From the NCBI GenBank assembly GCA_022819985.1, contig JAJEGH010000033.1, forward strand, positions 119,634-183,633: a stretch of DNA of 64,000 nucleotides, written 5' to 3'. Source of the DNA: Alphaproteobacteria bacterium (GTDB lineage: Bacteria; Pseudomonadota; Alphaproteobacteria; Bin65). Below the pieces are notes generated by a model that did no database searches, was not told the origin of the DNA, and saw only the letters and a program-made list of their open reading frames with translations. This document shows, one piece after another, positions 54,661 to 63,686 of the stretch (within the stretch, counting starts at the first letter, position 1; each line of letters opens with the position of its first letter). The position numbers were made by a program, and so were the translations under genes.

Positions 54661-56706
54661 TTGTCGGAAAAGATCGTCTGGCTCTTTATTTTTCTGATCC
54701 TGTATTGGGGATACTGCATCTTCTGGGGTGCGCGCTGCGGTCGGCGCGCGGCGACCGCCAGCGACTACTTCGTCGCCGGAAGACGGCTGCCGATCTGGCT
54801 GTTCGTCGTGGCGGTAACGACGGCGTCGTTCGGCGGATGGTATTTCATCGGCCATCCCGGCCTCGTCCTCAATGACGGTTTCCCCTATGCCTTCGCCGCT
54901 GTCGGCGCGATCGCCATCCCGCTGTCCGGCGCGGTTCTGCTGAAGCGGCAATGGGTGCTGAGCAAGCGCTTCGGCTACCTCACCCCCGGCGAAATGCTTG
55001 CAGATTACTACGGCAGCGAGGCGCTCCGGCTCGTCGTCCTGGCAGTCGCGCTGCTGTTCGCCATTCCGTTTACCGGCCTGCTGCTGGGCGGTTCCGGTTT
55101 TCTGATCAGCGTGGTGAGCGACGGGTATGTATCGCGCGATATGGCGATGTGGGGCCTCGCTCTGGTTCTCGTCGTCTATGTAACCGCCGGCGGGCTTGCC
55201 AGCATCGCCAACGTCGCCGTGCTGCAGGGCATTCTGATGGCGATGGGCATCGTCGCCCTCGGCCTCATCGCACTCGACCATGTCGGCGGGTTCGAGGTTC
55301 TCAACCGCAAGCTGGCCGACCTGGCGGCGACCCGGATCGGCGGCCTGGGCACGACGCGCGGCCTGGGCGGCGGCGACTACAACGGCCTGTTCGCCCTGTC
55401 CGGCGTCGCGCAGTGGACTGCGGGCCTGGGCAAAGAATCGCCGGTCGGCGGGCTCTGGACGGGTGTCATGTGCCTCAGTTTCATGTTCGCCCTGCTCGGC
55501 GTGCTGGCGGCGCCGGCCTTCTCCATCTGGGCCTTTTCCAGCGAGACGCCCCGGCCCTTTGCGGCGCAGCAGGTCTGGGCGGCGGCGACGGCGGTCGGGG
55601 CGCTTGTCCTCGTTTTCTCGGTTATCCAGGGGGCCGGCGCGCTGTTTCTCGGCGCGAACAAGGCCGTTACCGAGGCCGGTCTGGCAGTCGCACAGATTCT
55701 GCCCGATCTGTCCGGTGGCAGGCAGGCGGCCCTCGTTCCGTATTACATCAATTCGGTGACCGAGGCGTTGCCCTGGCTCGCCGCGCTGCTCGCCGTCTGC
55801 GGCCTGGTCGCCCTGCAGGCGACCGGCGCAGTGCATCTGGCAGCGTCCGGCACAATGCTCAGCCGCGACGTGTTCCGCCGGTTTCTCAAACCCGGCGCCA
55901 CCCATGGCGGACAGAAACTCTTCGCCCGTATCGCCATCCTCATCGTTACCGGCCTGGCCCTTTCGCTGGCAACCTACGACCGGACCACGCTGATCGAGCT
56001 CGGCGCGCTCGCCCTGCCGGTCGCCTTTCAACTCTGGCCGGCCCTGCTCGGCGCCATCTGGTTCCCCTGGATCACGCGCCAGGGCGCGCTCTACGGCTTG
56101 GTCGCAGGCATTATCGCGGTGGTCCTGACGGAGAGCATCGGACAGACCCTGACTGGCGGCACCCTGCCCTGGGGCCGCTGGCCCTGGACCATTCACTCGG
56201 CGGGCTGGGGCATGTTCTTCAACCTGACAATCTGCGTCATCGCTTCGGCCATGACCCGGGAAAGCGCCGGCCGGCTGCACCGGCAGAAGTTTCACGACGT
56301 ATTGCAGGACCATGCGGCGCCGAGAGCTACGGCGCGCGGGGTAAAGACTTTCGCCTGGATTCTGGTCGCGCTCTGGCTGTTCTTCGGCGCCGGGCCGGGC
56401 GGCGTCATCGGCAACTATCTCTTCGGCGCACCGGATGCCGGCTACGACGGCTGGGATTTCGCAATGCCGTCGCTCTGGGCGTGGCGCATCCTCTGGTGGG
56501 GCCTCGGCGTCGTCCTGATCTGGTTCCTGGCCTACGGCCTGGAAATGTCCACCGCTCCGAAGAGACCGGTCGTGTCCTTGTCCGAAGACGTTCACAGCGG
56601 CTCCGGCGCCGGGCCGCCGGCCTCGTCGGGTTTCGAGACCGCCCGGCGTTCGGGGTCCGGTCTGAGGTCCGATCTGAGGTCCGATCTGGGGTCCATGCCG
56701 AGATAG
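54661..56706 (+). CDS. Sodium:solute symporter family protein
   Basis: A 681-residue polytopic membrane protein of the SSS family. ASDYFVAGRRLPIWLF (33-48) and FGGWYFIGHPGLVL are characteristic; it has about 13 predicted helices. TTG start 54661, 36 nt after the LacI gene, same strand. The C-terminal tail reads RSDLRSDL because of a 12-bp tandem repeat (56654-56700). It probably imports a solute with sodium, maybe a second route for the operon's substrate. Confidence 0.88.
   Translation: MSEKIVWLFIFLILYWGYCIFWGARCGRRAATASDYFVAGRRLPIWLFVVAVTTASFGGWYFIGHPGLVLNDGFPYAFAAVGAIAIPLSGAVLLKRQWVLSKRFGYLTPGEMLADYYGSEALRLVVLAVALLFAIPFTGLLLGGSGFLISVVSDGYVSRDMAMWGLALVLVVYVTAGGLASIANVAVLQGILMAMGIVALGLIALDHVGGFEVLNRKLADLAATRIGGLGTTRGLGGGDYNGLFALSGVAQWTAGLGKESPVGGLWTGVMCLSFMFALLGVLAAPAFSIWAFSSETPRPFAAQQVWAAATAVGALVLVFSVIQGAGALFLGANKAVTEAGLAVAQILPDLSGGRQAALVPYYINSVTEALPWLAALLAVCGLVALQATGAVHLAASGTMLSRDVFRRFLKPGATHGGQKLFARIAILIVTGLALSLATYDRTTLIELGALALPVAFQLWPALLGAIWFPWITRQGALYGLVAGIIAVVLTESIGQTLTGGTLPWGRWPWTIHSAGWGMFFNLTICVIASAMTRESAGRLHRQKFHDVLQDHAAPRATARGVKTFAWILVALWLFFGAGPGGVIGNYLFGAPDAGYDGWDFAMPSLWAWRILWWGLGVVLIWFLAYGLEMSTAPKRPVVSLSEDVHSGSGAGPPASSGFETARRSGSGLRSDLRSDLGSMPR
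56654..56700 (+). repeat. 12-bp tandem repeat encoding RSDL units
   Basis: About 3.6 units of GGTCCGATCTGA, the first variant GGTCCGGTCTGA, at the 3' end of the symporter gene, in frame; copy-number change would lengthen the tail by 4 residues per unit. Confidence 0.8.
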
Positions 56707-56770
56707 CGCCTGCCGGCGGGCATGGTCGTCCGCCGCCTGCGGCTGCCGGCCGGCAGCCAGTCCGCGCGTC

Positions 56771-57409
56771 CTATTCGAACAGACCGGACGACAGCAGTTC
56801 CGTATAGGACTCGATCAGGTCGTCGATTGTCACCGGCTTGCGCGGGTCGTACCAGCGGGCGAGCCAGTTGCACGCGCCGAGCACTGCGAAGGCGAGCATC
56901 TTCGGCTCGCCGATGCGGCGGAAGTCGCCGCGCGCCTGGCCCTCGGCGATCAGCCGGGCCCAGTGCGCCTCGTACTCCTTCCAGATCCGCACCATGGTGT
57001 CGCGCACTTCGGGCTCGCCGTCGAACCGGCCGTCGCGCAGGCTGACCGTCATCTCCAGGCAGTAGCGGTCGAAGCGCACCAGATGGTTGCGGATGGCGGC
57101 GCGGAATTTCTCGCGCGGGCCGAGCGCCTCGTCGTTCGCGATGGCGGCGATGCCCTCGACCAACTCCAGGCTCTGCGGTTCGATGATTTCCAGCAGGATC
57201 TGCGCCCGGTTGCGGAAGTAATAGTAGATCCCTTCGCGCTTGATGCCGACCGCCCGCGCGATGTCGTCGAGCGTCGTGTTGGCATAGCCGAGCCGGTCGA
57301 AGCACTCGGTCGCCCGTTGCAGGATTTCGGCGCGCCGCGCGCCGGTTTTCGCCGCCCGGCGCGGCTCCTTCGGCGGGGCGTCCTGCCCGATGGCCGCCGT
57401 CCGGCTCAC
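56771..57409 (-). CDS. TetR-family regulator of the CoA-ligase cluster
   Basis: A 212-residue regulator. The HTH is TTLDDIARAVGIKREGIYYYFRNRAQIL (about residues 50-77), a clear TetR pattern. Start is GTG 57409, which overlaps the upstream Fe-S gene stop by 4 nt (GTGA), so translation is coupled. The C-terminal ligand domain follows. A likely target is the site at 61107-61123 in front of the CoA ligase gene. Confidence 0.9.
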   Translation of the reverse strand: MSRTAAIGQDAPPKEPRRAAKTGARRAEILQRATECFDRLGYANTTLDDIARAVGIKREGIYYYFRNRAQILLEIIEPQSLELVEGIAAIANDEALGPREKFRAAIRNHLVRFDRYCLEMTVSLRDGRFDGEPEVRDTMVRIWKEYEAHWARLIAEGQARGDFRRIGEPKMLAFAVLGACNWLARWYDPRKPVTIDDLIESYTELLSSGLFE

Positions 57410-58386
57410 GATCCGATCCACCGTTTCTGCCCGGCATGGCCGGCGCCGCGGTCGCCCGACGCCTCGGCGGCCTGCATGTCCGCCAGCCGCGCCCGCTTGT
57501 CCGCCGTATCTTCCGGGATTGCGTCCAGGGCGTCCTTCAGCAGGGTTTCGTAGTCCTCCCCCACCGGGCAGACGTCCTGGCAGCGCCGGCATCCCGTCAC
57601 TGCACCGGCTCCGCGCAGGATGCTGGCCCAGATGTAGAAGCTCTTCTCGTTGCGCAGCATCCGCTTCTGCATCTCCGGGTCGGTCTCGTCGATCACCTCG
57701 TCGAGAAATTCGGCGACCTGCCGGAAGCCGTGGGGCTGGCGATGGGTGTTGCAGGCCGGCCAGTCGCGGCTCCAATGGCCGACGGCGTCGCCCGGACAGG
57801 CGGAGAGGCAGCGCCCGCAGTCCGGCCCCAGGCAGAGCGGTTCCTCCATCCGGCGGTCGGGCTCGACCGGGATCGAGCTCAGCACCGCGGTCAGGATCAC
57901 GCGCGGCCCGTATTCCGGCGTCAGCAATTGCAGGTTCAGGCCGAGGGTGCCGAGGCCGGCCTCGACCGCGGCATGATCGAGCGAGAGCGGCAGCTTCTGG
58001 TGCAGGCGCGGATCGCCGTCGTAGCGCCAGGGATCGACATGGGTCGGCGGCACGATGAGCGCCGGATAGCCGCTCTGCTCCAGCCAGCGCACGAGGTCGA
58101 GCGCGACCTCCTCCAGCCCGGCGACGGTCAGTTCGTCGTTGACGTATTTGTGCCGGTCCGACCAGGCCGGGATGCGGGTCGCGCCCAGGCTGACGCGCTG
58201 GCCGATCACGATGACGCGGCCGGCATCGTAGTCGGTGATGTCGCTCGGCCGGCGCGGGTCGTCCGGGTCCGGCGGGTGCTCGTTCATCGCGGCGCCGTCG
58301 GCGATGCCGACGATGTCGGCGCCGAACTCCCTCGCCTTCTGCTTGACCAGTTCGGCGGTCAACGGCGCGCGGTAGATTTCGACCAT
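57406..58386 (-). CDS. QueG/reductive-dehalogenase-like Fe-S protein 2
   Basis: A 326-residue protein with the fold seen in epoxyqueuosine reductase and reductive dehalogenases: VEAGLGTLGLNLQLLTPEYGPRVILT (141-166) is the corrin-contact region. Two [4Fe-4S] sites are suggested by Cys185, 190, 193, 197 and Cys266, 269, 273. No Tat signal is visible, so it is cytosolic. It is the paralogue of the next gene upstream (58391), 4 nt apart. Substrate unknown. Confidence 0.85.
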   Translation of the reverse strand: MVEIYRAPLTAELVKQKAREFGADIVGIADGAAMNEHPPDPDDPRRPSDITDYDAGRVIVIGQRVSLGATRIPAWSDRHKYVNDELTVAGLEEVALDLVRWLEQSGYPALIVPPTHVDPWRYDGDPRLHQKLPLSLDHAAVEAGLGTLGLNLQLLTPEYGPRVILTAVLSSIPVEPDRRMEEPLCLGPDCGRCLSACPGDAVGHWSRDWPACNTHRQPHGFRQVAEFLDEVIDETDPEMQKRMLRNEKSFYIWASILRGAGAVTGCRRCQDVCPVGEDYETLLKDALDAIPEDTADKRARLADMQAAEASGDRGAGHAGQKRWIGS

Positions 58387-58390
58387 GCCG

Positions 58391-59431
58391 TCAGTCCCCG
58401 CTTTCCGCTGCCGCGGATTCCCGTTTCTCCGCCTCGCGGTGCTTGAAGGCCTGCAATTCCCGCGCCACGATGCCCTTGTAGCCCTCGGGGCCGACCCAGC
58501 GGATGTTCCAGTCGTCGAGGCCCGGCGCGTCGCCGCCCTCACGCCGGATGCGGCGGTATTCCCGGCCCCGCTCGACCTTTTCGTCGGTCCGCTCCGGGAT
58601 GCGCTTCTGCGGATCGGCCAGGAAGGCGTGATAGTCGTTGCCGGCAGGACAGACCGCCATGCAGCGCGGGCAGTCGCCGAACGAGCCGGCGACCCGCAAC
58701 AGGCCCTGCCACAGCCCGAAGATGTTGCGGTCGCGGATCATCCGCTTGCGGCCCTCGGCGTCGGCTTCGAAATAGTCCCGCATGAAGGCGGTCGAGACGC
58801 CATAGCCGAACTCCTGGGCCGCCTGGGCGCAGTCCCGCTTGTCCAGACCGTAATGCAAAACCGCGTCGGTCGGGCAGGAATGCAGGCAGCGCGAGCAGCT
58901 TTCGCCGATGCAGACCTGTTCGGTCATCGGCCGGTCGGCCTCCAGCTCCAGCTCGGTCAGGATGCCGGTGAGATAGACCCGCGGGCCGTATTCCGGCGTC
59001 AGGATGTTGACGTCCAGCCCGAGCGTGCCCATGCCGGCCTCGACGCCGAGATGGCGGGTCGACAGCCGCCCGTAGCTGCCGTTCTTCATGCTGAGGTCGG
59101 TTTCCTGCCCCATGGTGATGAAGCTCGGCCAGCCGTGCCGCTCCAGCTTCCGGGCGAGGCGGTGGCAGACCTTGTCGAGCCGGCGCAGGATCGCCTGGTC
59201 CATATACTGGACGGTGATCGACAGCTTGGTCCGGAACACGGCGACGGGGATCGCCAGCGCGATCACGATCACGCTCCGGCAATAGGGGGTGATGCGCTTC
59301 GGCGTCTGGGGCCAGCGCGGGTCGGGCGGAAAGGCGTTGAGCGTATCGGCCGATGCGATGCCGACCAGGTCGGCGCCCAAGTCCAGCGCCATCTGCTTGA
59401 CTTCGGCGGCGTCGAGCGGGGTCCGGGTCAT
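58391..59431 (-). CDS. QueG/reductive-dehalogenase-like Fe-S protein 1
   Basis: A 346-residue paralogue of the downstream gene. The corrin-type region VEAGMGTLGLDVNILTPEYGPRVYLT is at 130-155. Cys174, 179, 182, 186 and Cys254, 257, 261 are candidate [4Fe-4S] ligands. It may form a heterodimer with its neighbour. It follows the CoA-ligase gene by 7 nt. Not the housekeeping QueG, given its position in a CoA-ligase operon; a B12- and Fe-S-dependent reduction of a CoA-linked aromatic is a guess. Confidence 0.85.
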   Translation of the reverse strand: MTRTPLDAAEVKQMALDLGADLVGIASADTLNAFPPDPRWPQTPKRITPYCRSVIVIALAIPVAVFRTKLSITVQYMDQAILRRLDKVCHRLARKLERHGWPSFITMGQETDLSMKNGSYGRLSTRHLGVEAGMGTLGLDVNILTPEYGPRVYLTGILTELELEADRPMTEQVCIGESCSRCLHSCPTDAVLHYGLDKRDCAQAAQEFGYGVSTAFMRDYFEADAEGRKRMIRDRNIFGLWQGLLRVAGSFGDCPRCMAVCPAGNDYHAFLADPQKRIPERTDEKVERGREYRRIRREGGDAPGLDDWNIRWVGPEGYKGIVARELQAFKHREAEKRESAAAESGD

Positions 59432-59438
59432 GGCGGGC

Positions 59439-61034
59439 TCAGGCCTCCCCGCGCAGCTTGTAGCGCTGGATCTTGCCGGTCGTGGTCTTCGGCAGCTCAT
59501 CGACGAAGTCGATCCAGCGCGGGCATTTGTAATGGGCCAGCCGGTCGCGAACATGGTGGCGCAGTTCCTCCGCCATGCCGGCGGCCCCGTCCTCCGGGGT
59601 CGCGCCGTCCTTCAGCACGACATAGGCGTGGGGCTTGACGAGCTGTTCGCCGTCGGGCCGGCCGATCACCGCGGATTCGAGCACGCCGTCATGCTCGGCG
59701 ATCACTGCCTCGATCTCGGTCGGCGACACCCAGATGCCGCCGACGCGCAGCATGTCGTCGGACCGGCCGACGATGAAGAAGTTGCCGTCCGCATCGACAC
59801 GGAACTTGTCGCCGGTCAGCACGCCGCCGCCGCCGAACGTCGCCGCCGTGCGCTCGGGCTTGTTCCAGTATTCCGTGGCCGCCGACGGCCCGAAGGCGCG
59901 CAGATTGCCGACCTCGCCGGCCGGCACGGGATTGCCGTCGTCGTCGACGATCTCCGCGCCGAAGCCGTCGACCAGCCGGCCGCAGCTGTTCGGCACGGCC
60001 GCGCCCGGCCGGTTGAGCAGGAACATGTGAGTCATTTCGGTCGTACCGACGCCGTCGAGGATCTCGACGCCGGTGAAGTCCTTCCACCGGTCGAACAGGG
60101 AGGGCGGCAGCAGTTCGCCGCCGCTGACGCAGAACCGCATCCGGGCGCAGGCGTCGCGCACCGCTTCGCGGCCGATCTCCTGCTCGGCCGTCTGGAGCAT
60201 AGCGGCATAGAGCGTCGGCACGCTCATGACGATGGTCGGCCGGTGCTCCAGCCACAGGTCCCAGCATGTGCCGGGCAGGATCGGGCCGCTGCCCACGACA
60301 TTCGCGGCGCCGGCGCGGATCGGGAAATAGACCTGGTTGCCCAGCCCGTAGGCGAAGAACATCTTCGGCGGGCAGAAGACGGTATCGTCGGCCGCGATCT
60401 TCTGCGCCGCGATGCCGAACAGTTCGGTCGCCCAGTAGATATGCGCATGGGTGTGGACGACGCCCTTCGGGTCGCCGGTCGATCCGGAGCTGTAGAGCCA
60501 GAAGGCCGTGTCGTCCGGCTCCTGCGGCGCGGTCTCCAGCGTTTCGGGGAACCGGTCGAGCTCTTCTCCGAGGAAGGGATAGCCCTCGACGGGCGCGCCG
60601 CAGACCACGATATGCTCGACGCTCTCCAGCCGGCCGCGGATCTGCTCGAAGACCGGCACCAGGGAATGGTCGATCGCGACGGCGCGGCAGCCGCTGTCGT
60701 TGACATAGTAGGCGTAGTCCTGCGGCTTGAGCCAGGTGTTGATCGGCAGCGTCACCGCGCCGATCTTGATGCCGCCCAGGAACAGGGCCTCGAAATCGAG
60801 CCCGTCCATGACGCTGAACATGACCCGGTCGCCCTCGCCGATGCCGAGCGAGCGCAGATAGTGGCCCGCCTGGCAGACCCGGGCCTGGAGCGCGCCGTAG
60901 GTCACGACCGTCCCTTGCGGATCATCGAGCAGCAGGGCCGGCCGGCCGGCATGGTCCGGCGCGCCGGACGTCTCGAAGAGATAGTCGACGACGTTCCCGA
61001 TCGGGGCTTTCCCGGCAATGGGCGAACCCAGCAT
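59439..61034 (-). CDS. Benzoate-CoA ligase-like acyl-CoA synthetase
   Basis: A 531-residue ATP-dependent CoA ligase. P-loop-like motif YSSGSTGDPKGVVHTH is near 186-201, then VLDGVGTTEMTHMF, VLTGDKFRVDADGNFFIVGRSDD and the catalytic Lys in TTTGKIQRYKLRG near the C-terminus. It resembles the benzoate/aryl-CoA ligase subfamily and would activate an aromatic or alicyclic acid. ATG 61034. Next gene downstream is the Fe-S pair; the upstream neighbour is glcF. Confidence 0.88.
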   Translation of the reverse strand: MLGSPIAGKAPIGNVVDYLFETSGAPDHAGRPALLLDDPQGTVVTYGALQARVCQAGHYLRSLGIGEGDRVMFSVMDGLDFEALFLGGIKIGAVTLPINTWLKPQDYAYYVNDSGCRAVAIDHSLVPVFEQIRGRLESVEHIVVCGAPVEGYPFLGEELDRFPETLETAPQEPDDTAFWLYSSGSTGDPKGVVHTHAHIYWATELFGIAAQKIAADDTVFCPPKMFFAYGLGNQVYFPIRAGAANVVGSGPILPGTCWDLWLEHRPTIVMSVPTLYAAMLQTAEQEIGREAVRDACARMRFCVSGGELLPPSLFDRWKDFTGVEILDGVGTTEMTHMFLLNRPGAAVPNSCGRLVDGFGAEIVDDDGNPVPAGEVGNLRAFGPSAATEYWNKPERTAATFGGGGVLTGDKFRVDADGNFFIVGRSDDMLRVGGIWVSPTEIEAVIAEHDGVLESAVIGRPDGEQLVKPHAYVVLKDGATPEDGAAGMAEELRHHVRDRLAHYKCPRWIDFVDELPKTTTGKIQRYKLRGEA

Positions 61035-61106
61035 CGCGGCGCTCCGGCAAACCGGCCCGGTCGTATCCGGTCTTGTCCTGTCCGGTCGGCGCAGAGCGTG
61101 GGTATC

Positions 61107-61123
61107 TTTTACGTTTACGTCAA
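61107..61123. promoter_or_regulatory. Possible operator in front of the CoA ligase
   Basis: TTTTACGTTTACGTCAA, read on the minus strand as TTGACGTAAACGTAAAA, is an imperfect palindrome (TTnACGT--ACGTnAA). It is 73 bp before the CoA-ligase ATG. Similar ACGT pairs are used by MerR/LiuR-type or TetR regulators of acyl-CoA genes. The target regulator is not known. Confidence 0.45.
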
Positions 61124-61152
61124 CATAGAATCCGCCGGGATGCGCGCCCCGG

Positions 61153-62469
61153 CTACCGGATCCCGGCCGGCTTCGGGCCGCCGGCCGCCCAGTCGAGCAG
61201 TTCGACCGTATGGACGACCGGAACGCCGGCGTTGCCGGCAAGCTGCATCGTGCAGCCGATATTGCCGGTGGCGATCGCGTCCGGCGCCGTCGCCTTCAGG
61301 TTGGCGATCTTGCGCGCCTTGAGCCGGCCGGCGAGCTCCGGCTGCAGCATGTTGTAGGTGCCGGCGGAACCGCAGCACAGATGCCCCTCCGCCGGTTCCT
61401 TCACCGCGAAGCCCGCGCTGCGCAGCAGGGCGAGCGGCGGCTCCTTGATCTGCTGGCCGTGTTGCATCGAACAGGCGGAATGGTAGGTGACGGCCATCGC
61501 CTCCGGCGCCCGGACATCGCCCATGTCCAGCCGAACAAGAAACTCCGTAATGTCCATCGCCAGGGCAGCGACGCGGGCGGCCTTGTCCGCATAGGCCGGA
61601 TCGTTGCGGAACATATGGCCGTAGTCCTTGATCGTCGTGCCGCAGCCGGAGGCATTGACGACGATGGCGTCCAGCCCCCTGCCGTCGGCTTCGGCGATCC
61701 AGGCGTCGATCATCGCCTTTGCCTGGACGTGGCTTGCTTCGGTCCGGCCCATGTGATGCACCAGGGCGCCGCAACAGCCGGCCGGCCGCGTCACGACGAC
61801 CTCGACGCCGAGCCGGTTGAGCAGGCGCACGGTCGCTTCGTTGACCTGCGGACCGAGCACCTGCTGGGCGCAGCCGGCGAGCAGGGCGACCCGCTTCCCG
61901 GCCCGATTCCCGACCGGAGCGCTCCCTGAAGCTGCATCGGCGGCCGGAAACACCGCCGCCCGGTCGGCCCAGCCCGGCGCCGGCAGCTTCGGCGGCAGCA
62001 GGTCCAGCATCGTGCGCAGCCGTTTCGGCATCAGCGCGCGGAACGGCCGGGCCAGCGACCCGGCGATCAGCATCGCGCGAAACAGGCCGGGCCGGGGAAG
62101 CACCAGCGCGATGAAGGCGCGGGTCAACCGGTCGATGAGCGAGCGTCGGTATCTCTCTTCGATATGCGCCCGGCCGTGATCCACCAGATGCATGTAGTGG
62201 ACCGAGGCCGGGCAGGTCGTCATGCAGCTCAGGCAGGAAAGGCACCGGTCGATATGCTTGACCTCTTCGGCGGTCGGCGGTCGGTCCTCCTCGATGAAGC
62301 TCTTCATCTGGTAGATGCGGCCGCGCGGGCTGTCGAGCTCGTCGCCGAGCAGGACGTAGGTCGGGCAGGTCGCGGTGCAGAAGCCGCAATGCACGCAGGA
62401 GCGCAGGATGCCGTTCACCGACTCGATGGCCGGGTCGGCAAGCTGGGCCAGGGTGAAATTCGTCTGCAC
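61153..62469 (-). CDS. glcF: Glycolate oxidase iron-sulfur subunit
   Basis: A 438-residue protein with two ferredoxin-like [4Fe-4S] motifs, CVHCGFCTATCP (25-36) and CLSCLSCMTTCP (near 75-86), followed by two CCG-type domains (AGCAQQ and CCGALVHHMG; YHSACSMQHG and CCGSAG). It passes electrons from glycolate/lactate oxidation to the quinone pool with GlcD and GlcE. GTG 62469 is the likely start, with GGGG just before. GlcE is 5 nt upstream. Confidence 0.93.
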   Translation of the reverse strand: MQTNFTLAQLADPAIESVNGILRSCVHCGFCTATCPTYVLLGDELDSPRGRIYQMKSFIEEDRPPTAEEVKHIDRCLSCLSCMTTCPASVHYMHLVDHGRAHIEERYRRSLIDRLTRAFIALVLPRPGLFRAMLIAGSLARPFRALMPKRLRTMLDLLPPKLPAPGWADRAAVFPAADAASGSAPVGNRAGKRVALLAGCAQQVLGPQVNEATVRLLNRLGVEVVVTRPAGCCGALVHHMGRTEASHVQAKAMIDAWIAEADGRGLDAIVVNASGCGTTIKDYGHMFRNDPAYADKAARVAALAMDITEFLVRLDMGDVRAPEAMAVTYHSACSMQHGQQIKEPPLALLRSAGFAVKEPAEGHLCCGSAGTYNMLQPELAGRLKARKIANLKATAPDAIATGNIGCTMQLAGNAGVPVVHTVELLDWAAGGPKPAGIR

Positions 62470-62474
62470 GGCCC

Positions 62475-63686
62475 CTACCCCATCCGTCCGGGATTGAGCA
62501 CGCCCTGCGGATCGAACTGGGCGCGCAGCCGCTCGCTGAGGGCGGCGACCGGCGCGGGCTGCGGATGAAAAACCGGGATGGCGCTACGCAGCGCCTCCGG
62601 CCCGCGCACCAGGGTGGCGTGGCCGTTGCAGCCGTCGGCGGCTTCCCGGACCCTCCGGGCGGCGGCCTCGGTGGGCGGCGCGGAGAGCCAGATCAGTCCG
62701 CCGCCCCAGTCGGCGAAATATTCCGCGCCGATGTCCTGCGCGAGCTGCTTCAGAAATCCGGCCGGCGCGGCCGGCGGGGCGGACAGGCGCCAGACGGCCT
62801 TCGCCGTGTCGCCGGCGAAATACGAAACGTCCCGTACTTCGGTCCACAGGGCGGCGGAATTGCGGCCATGCAGTTCCTCGGTCGCGCCCCACGCGCCGAG
62901 CAGGTCGCGCAAGGCGGCGCAGCGATGCTCGACCGACGGCCCCGGCCCTTCGACGCGCACCGCCGTGACCGCCGTTCCGGGATCGCGCACATAGCCGACC
63001 GCCGATTGCCCGGCGATGCCGGCCGGCAGATGGGCCGCGCCGGACACCTCGCGAGCGGAGTTGAGCGCCGCCGCCAGAGCTTCTGCGGCCGGGGCGTCGT
63101 CCAGGCCGTAGACCAGTACCGTGCGCGTCTTCTCGCCCGCCGGCAGCACCTTCACCGTGACCTCGCTGAGCACAGCGAGGGTGCCGAAGGAGCCGGCCAT
63201 CAGCTTGCACAGGTCGTAACCGGTGACGTTCTTCATCACCCGGCCGCCGGATTTGAACGTCTCGCCCCGGCCGCTGACGCCGGCGAAGCCGAGAAAGTGG
63301 TCGCGCGCCGCGCCCGCCTTGATCCGCCGCGGCCCGGCCAGGTTCGCCGCGACCGCGCCGCCGAGCGTCTGTTGCCCGGCCGTCCGGCCGAACAGCGGCC
63401 CGAGGTCCGGCGGTTCGAAGGCAAGCTGCTGGCCGTGTTCCGCCAGCGCCGCCTCGACCTCGGCGAGCGGCGTCGCGGCACGGGCCTGAAGGATCAGCTC
63501 CTCCGGTTCGTACAGCCGGATGCCGGCGAGCGCCGACAGATCGAGGACATGGTTGGTCGCGGGCGGCCGGCCCCAGCCCCGCTTGGTGCCGCCGCCGACG
63601 ATCTCCAGCGGCGCCCCGTCCGCGACCGCCCACCGGACGGCTTCGAGAATGCCGTCATGGGATTTCGGGGAGAGGCTTTCGGTCAC
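62475..63686 (-). CDS. glcE: Glycolate oxidase FAD-binding subunit
   Basis: A 403-residue FAD-binding (PCMH-type) subunit of glycolate oxidase: VGGGTKRGWGRPPATNHVLDLSAL (about 34-57), GRTAGQQTLGGAVAANLAGPRR (about 100-121) and VMKNVTGYDLCKLMAGSFG (about 156-174). GTG 63686 is the likely start, as the protein begins with TESLSPKSHDGILEAVRWAV; upstream in-frame sequence is a repeat and not protein-like. GlcD should lie to the right of the window edge. Confidence 0.92.
   Translation of the reverse strand: MTESLSPKSHDGILEAVRWAVADGAPLEIVGGGTKRGWGRPPATNHVLDLSALAGIRLYEPEELILQARAATPLAEVEAALAEHGQQLAFEPPDLGPLFGRTAGQQTLGGAVAANLAGPRRIKAGAARDHFLGFAGVSGRGETFKSGGRVMKNVTGYDLCKLMAGSFGTLAVLSEVTVKVLPAGEKTRTVLVYGLDDAPAAEALAAALNSAREVSGAAHLPAGIAGQSAVGYVRDPGTAVTAVRVEGPGPSVEHRCAALRDLLGAWGATEELHGRNSAALWTEVRDVSYFAGDTAKAVWRLSAPPAAPAGFLKQLAQDIGAEYFADWGGGLIWLSAPPTEAAARRVREAADGCNGHATLVRGPEALRSAIPVFHPQPAPVAALSERLRAQFDPQGVLNPGRMG

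Noticed and set aside
57406..59431. Pair as the housekeeping epoxyqueuosine reductase QueG
   Set aside because: Two different paralogues in a CoA-ligase/TetR cluster fit a catabolic role better than tRNA modification; queuosine genes are absent nearby.
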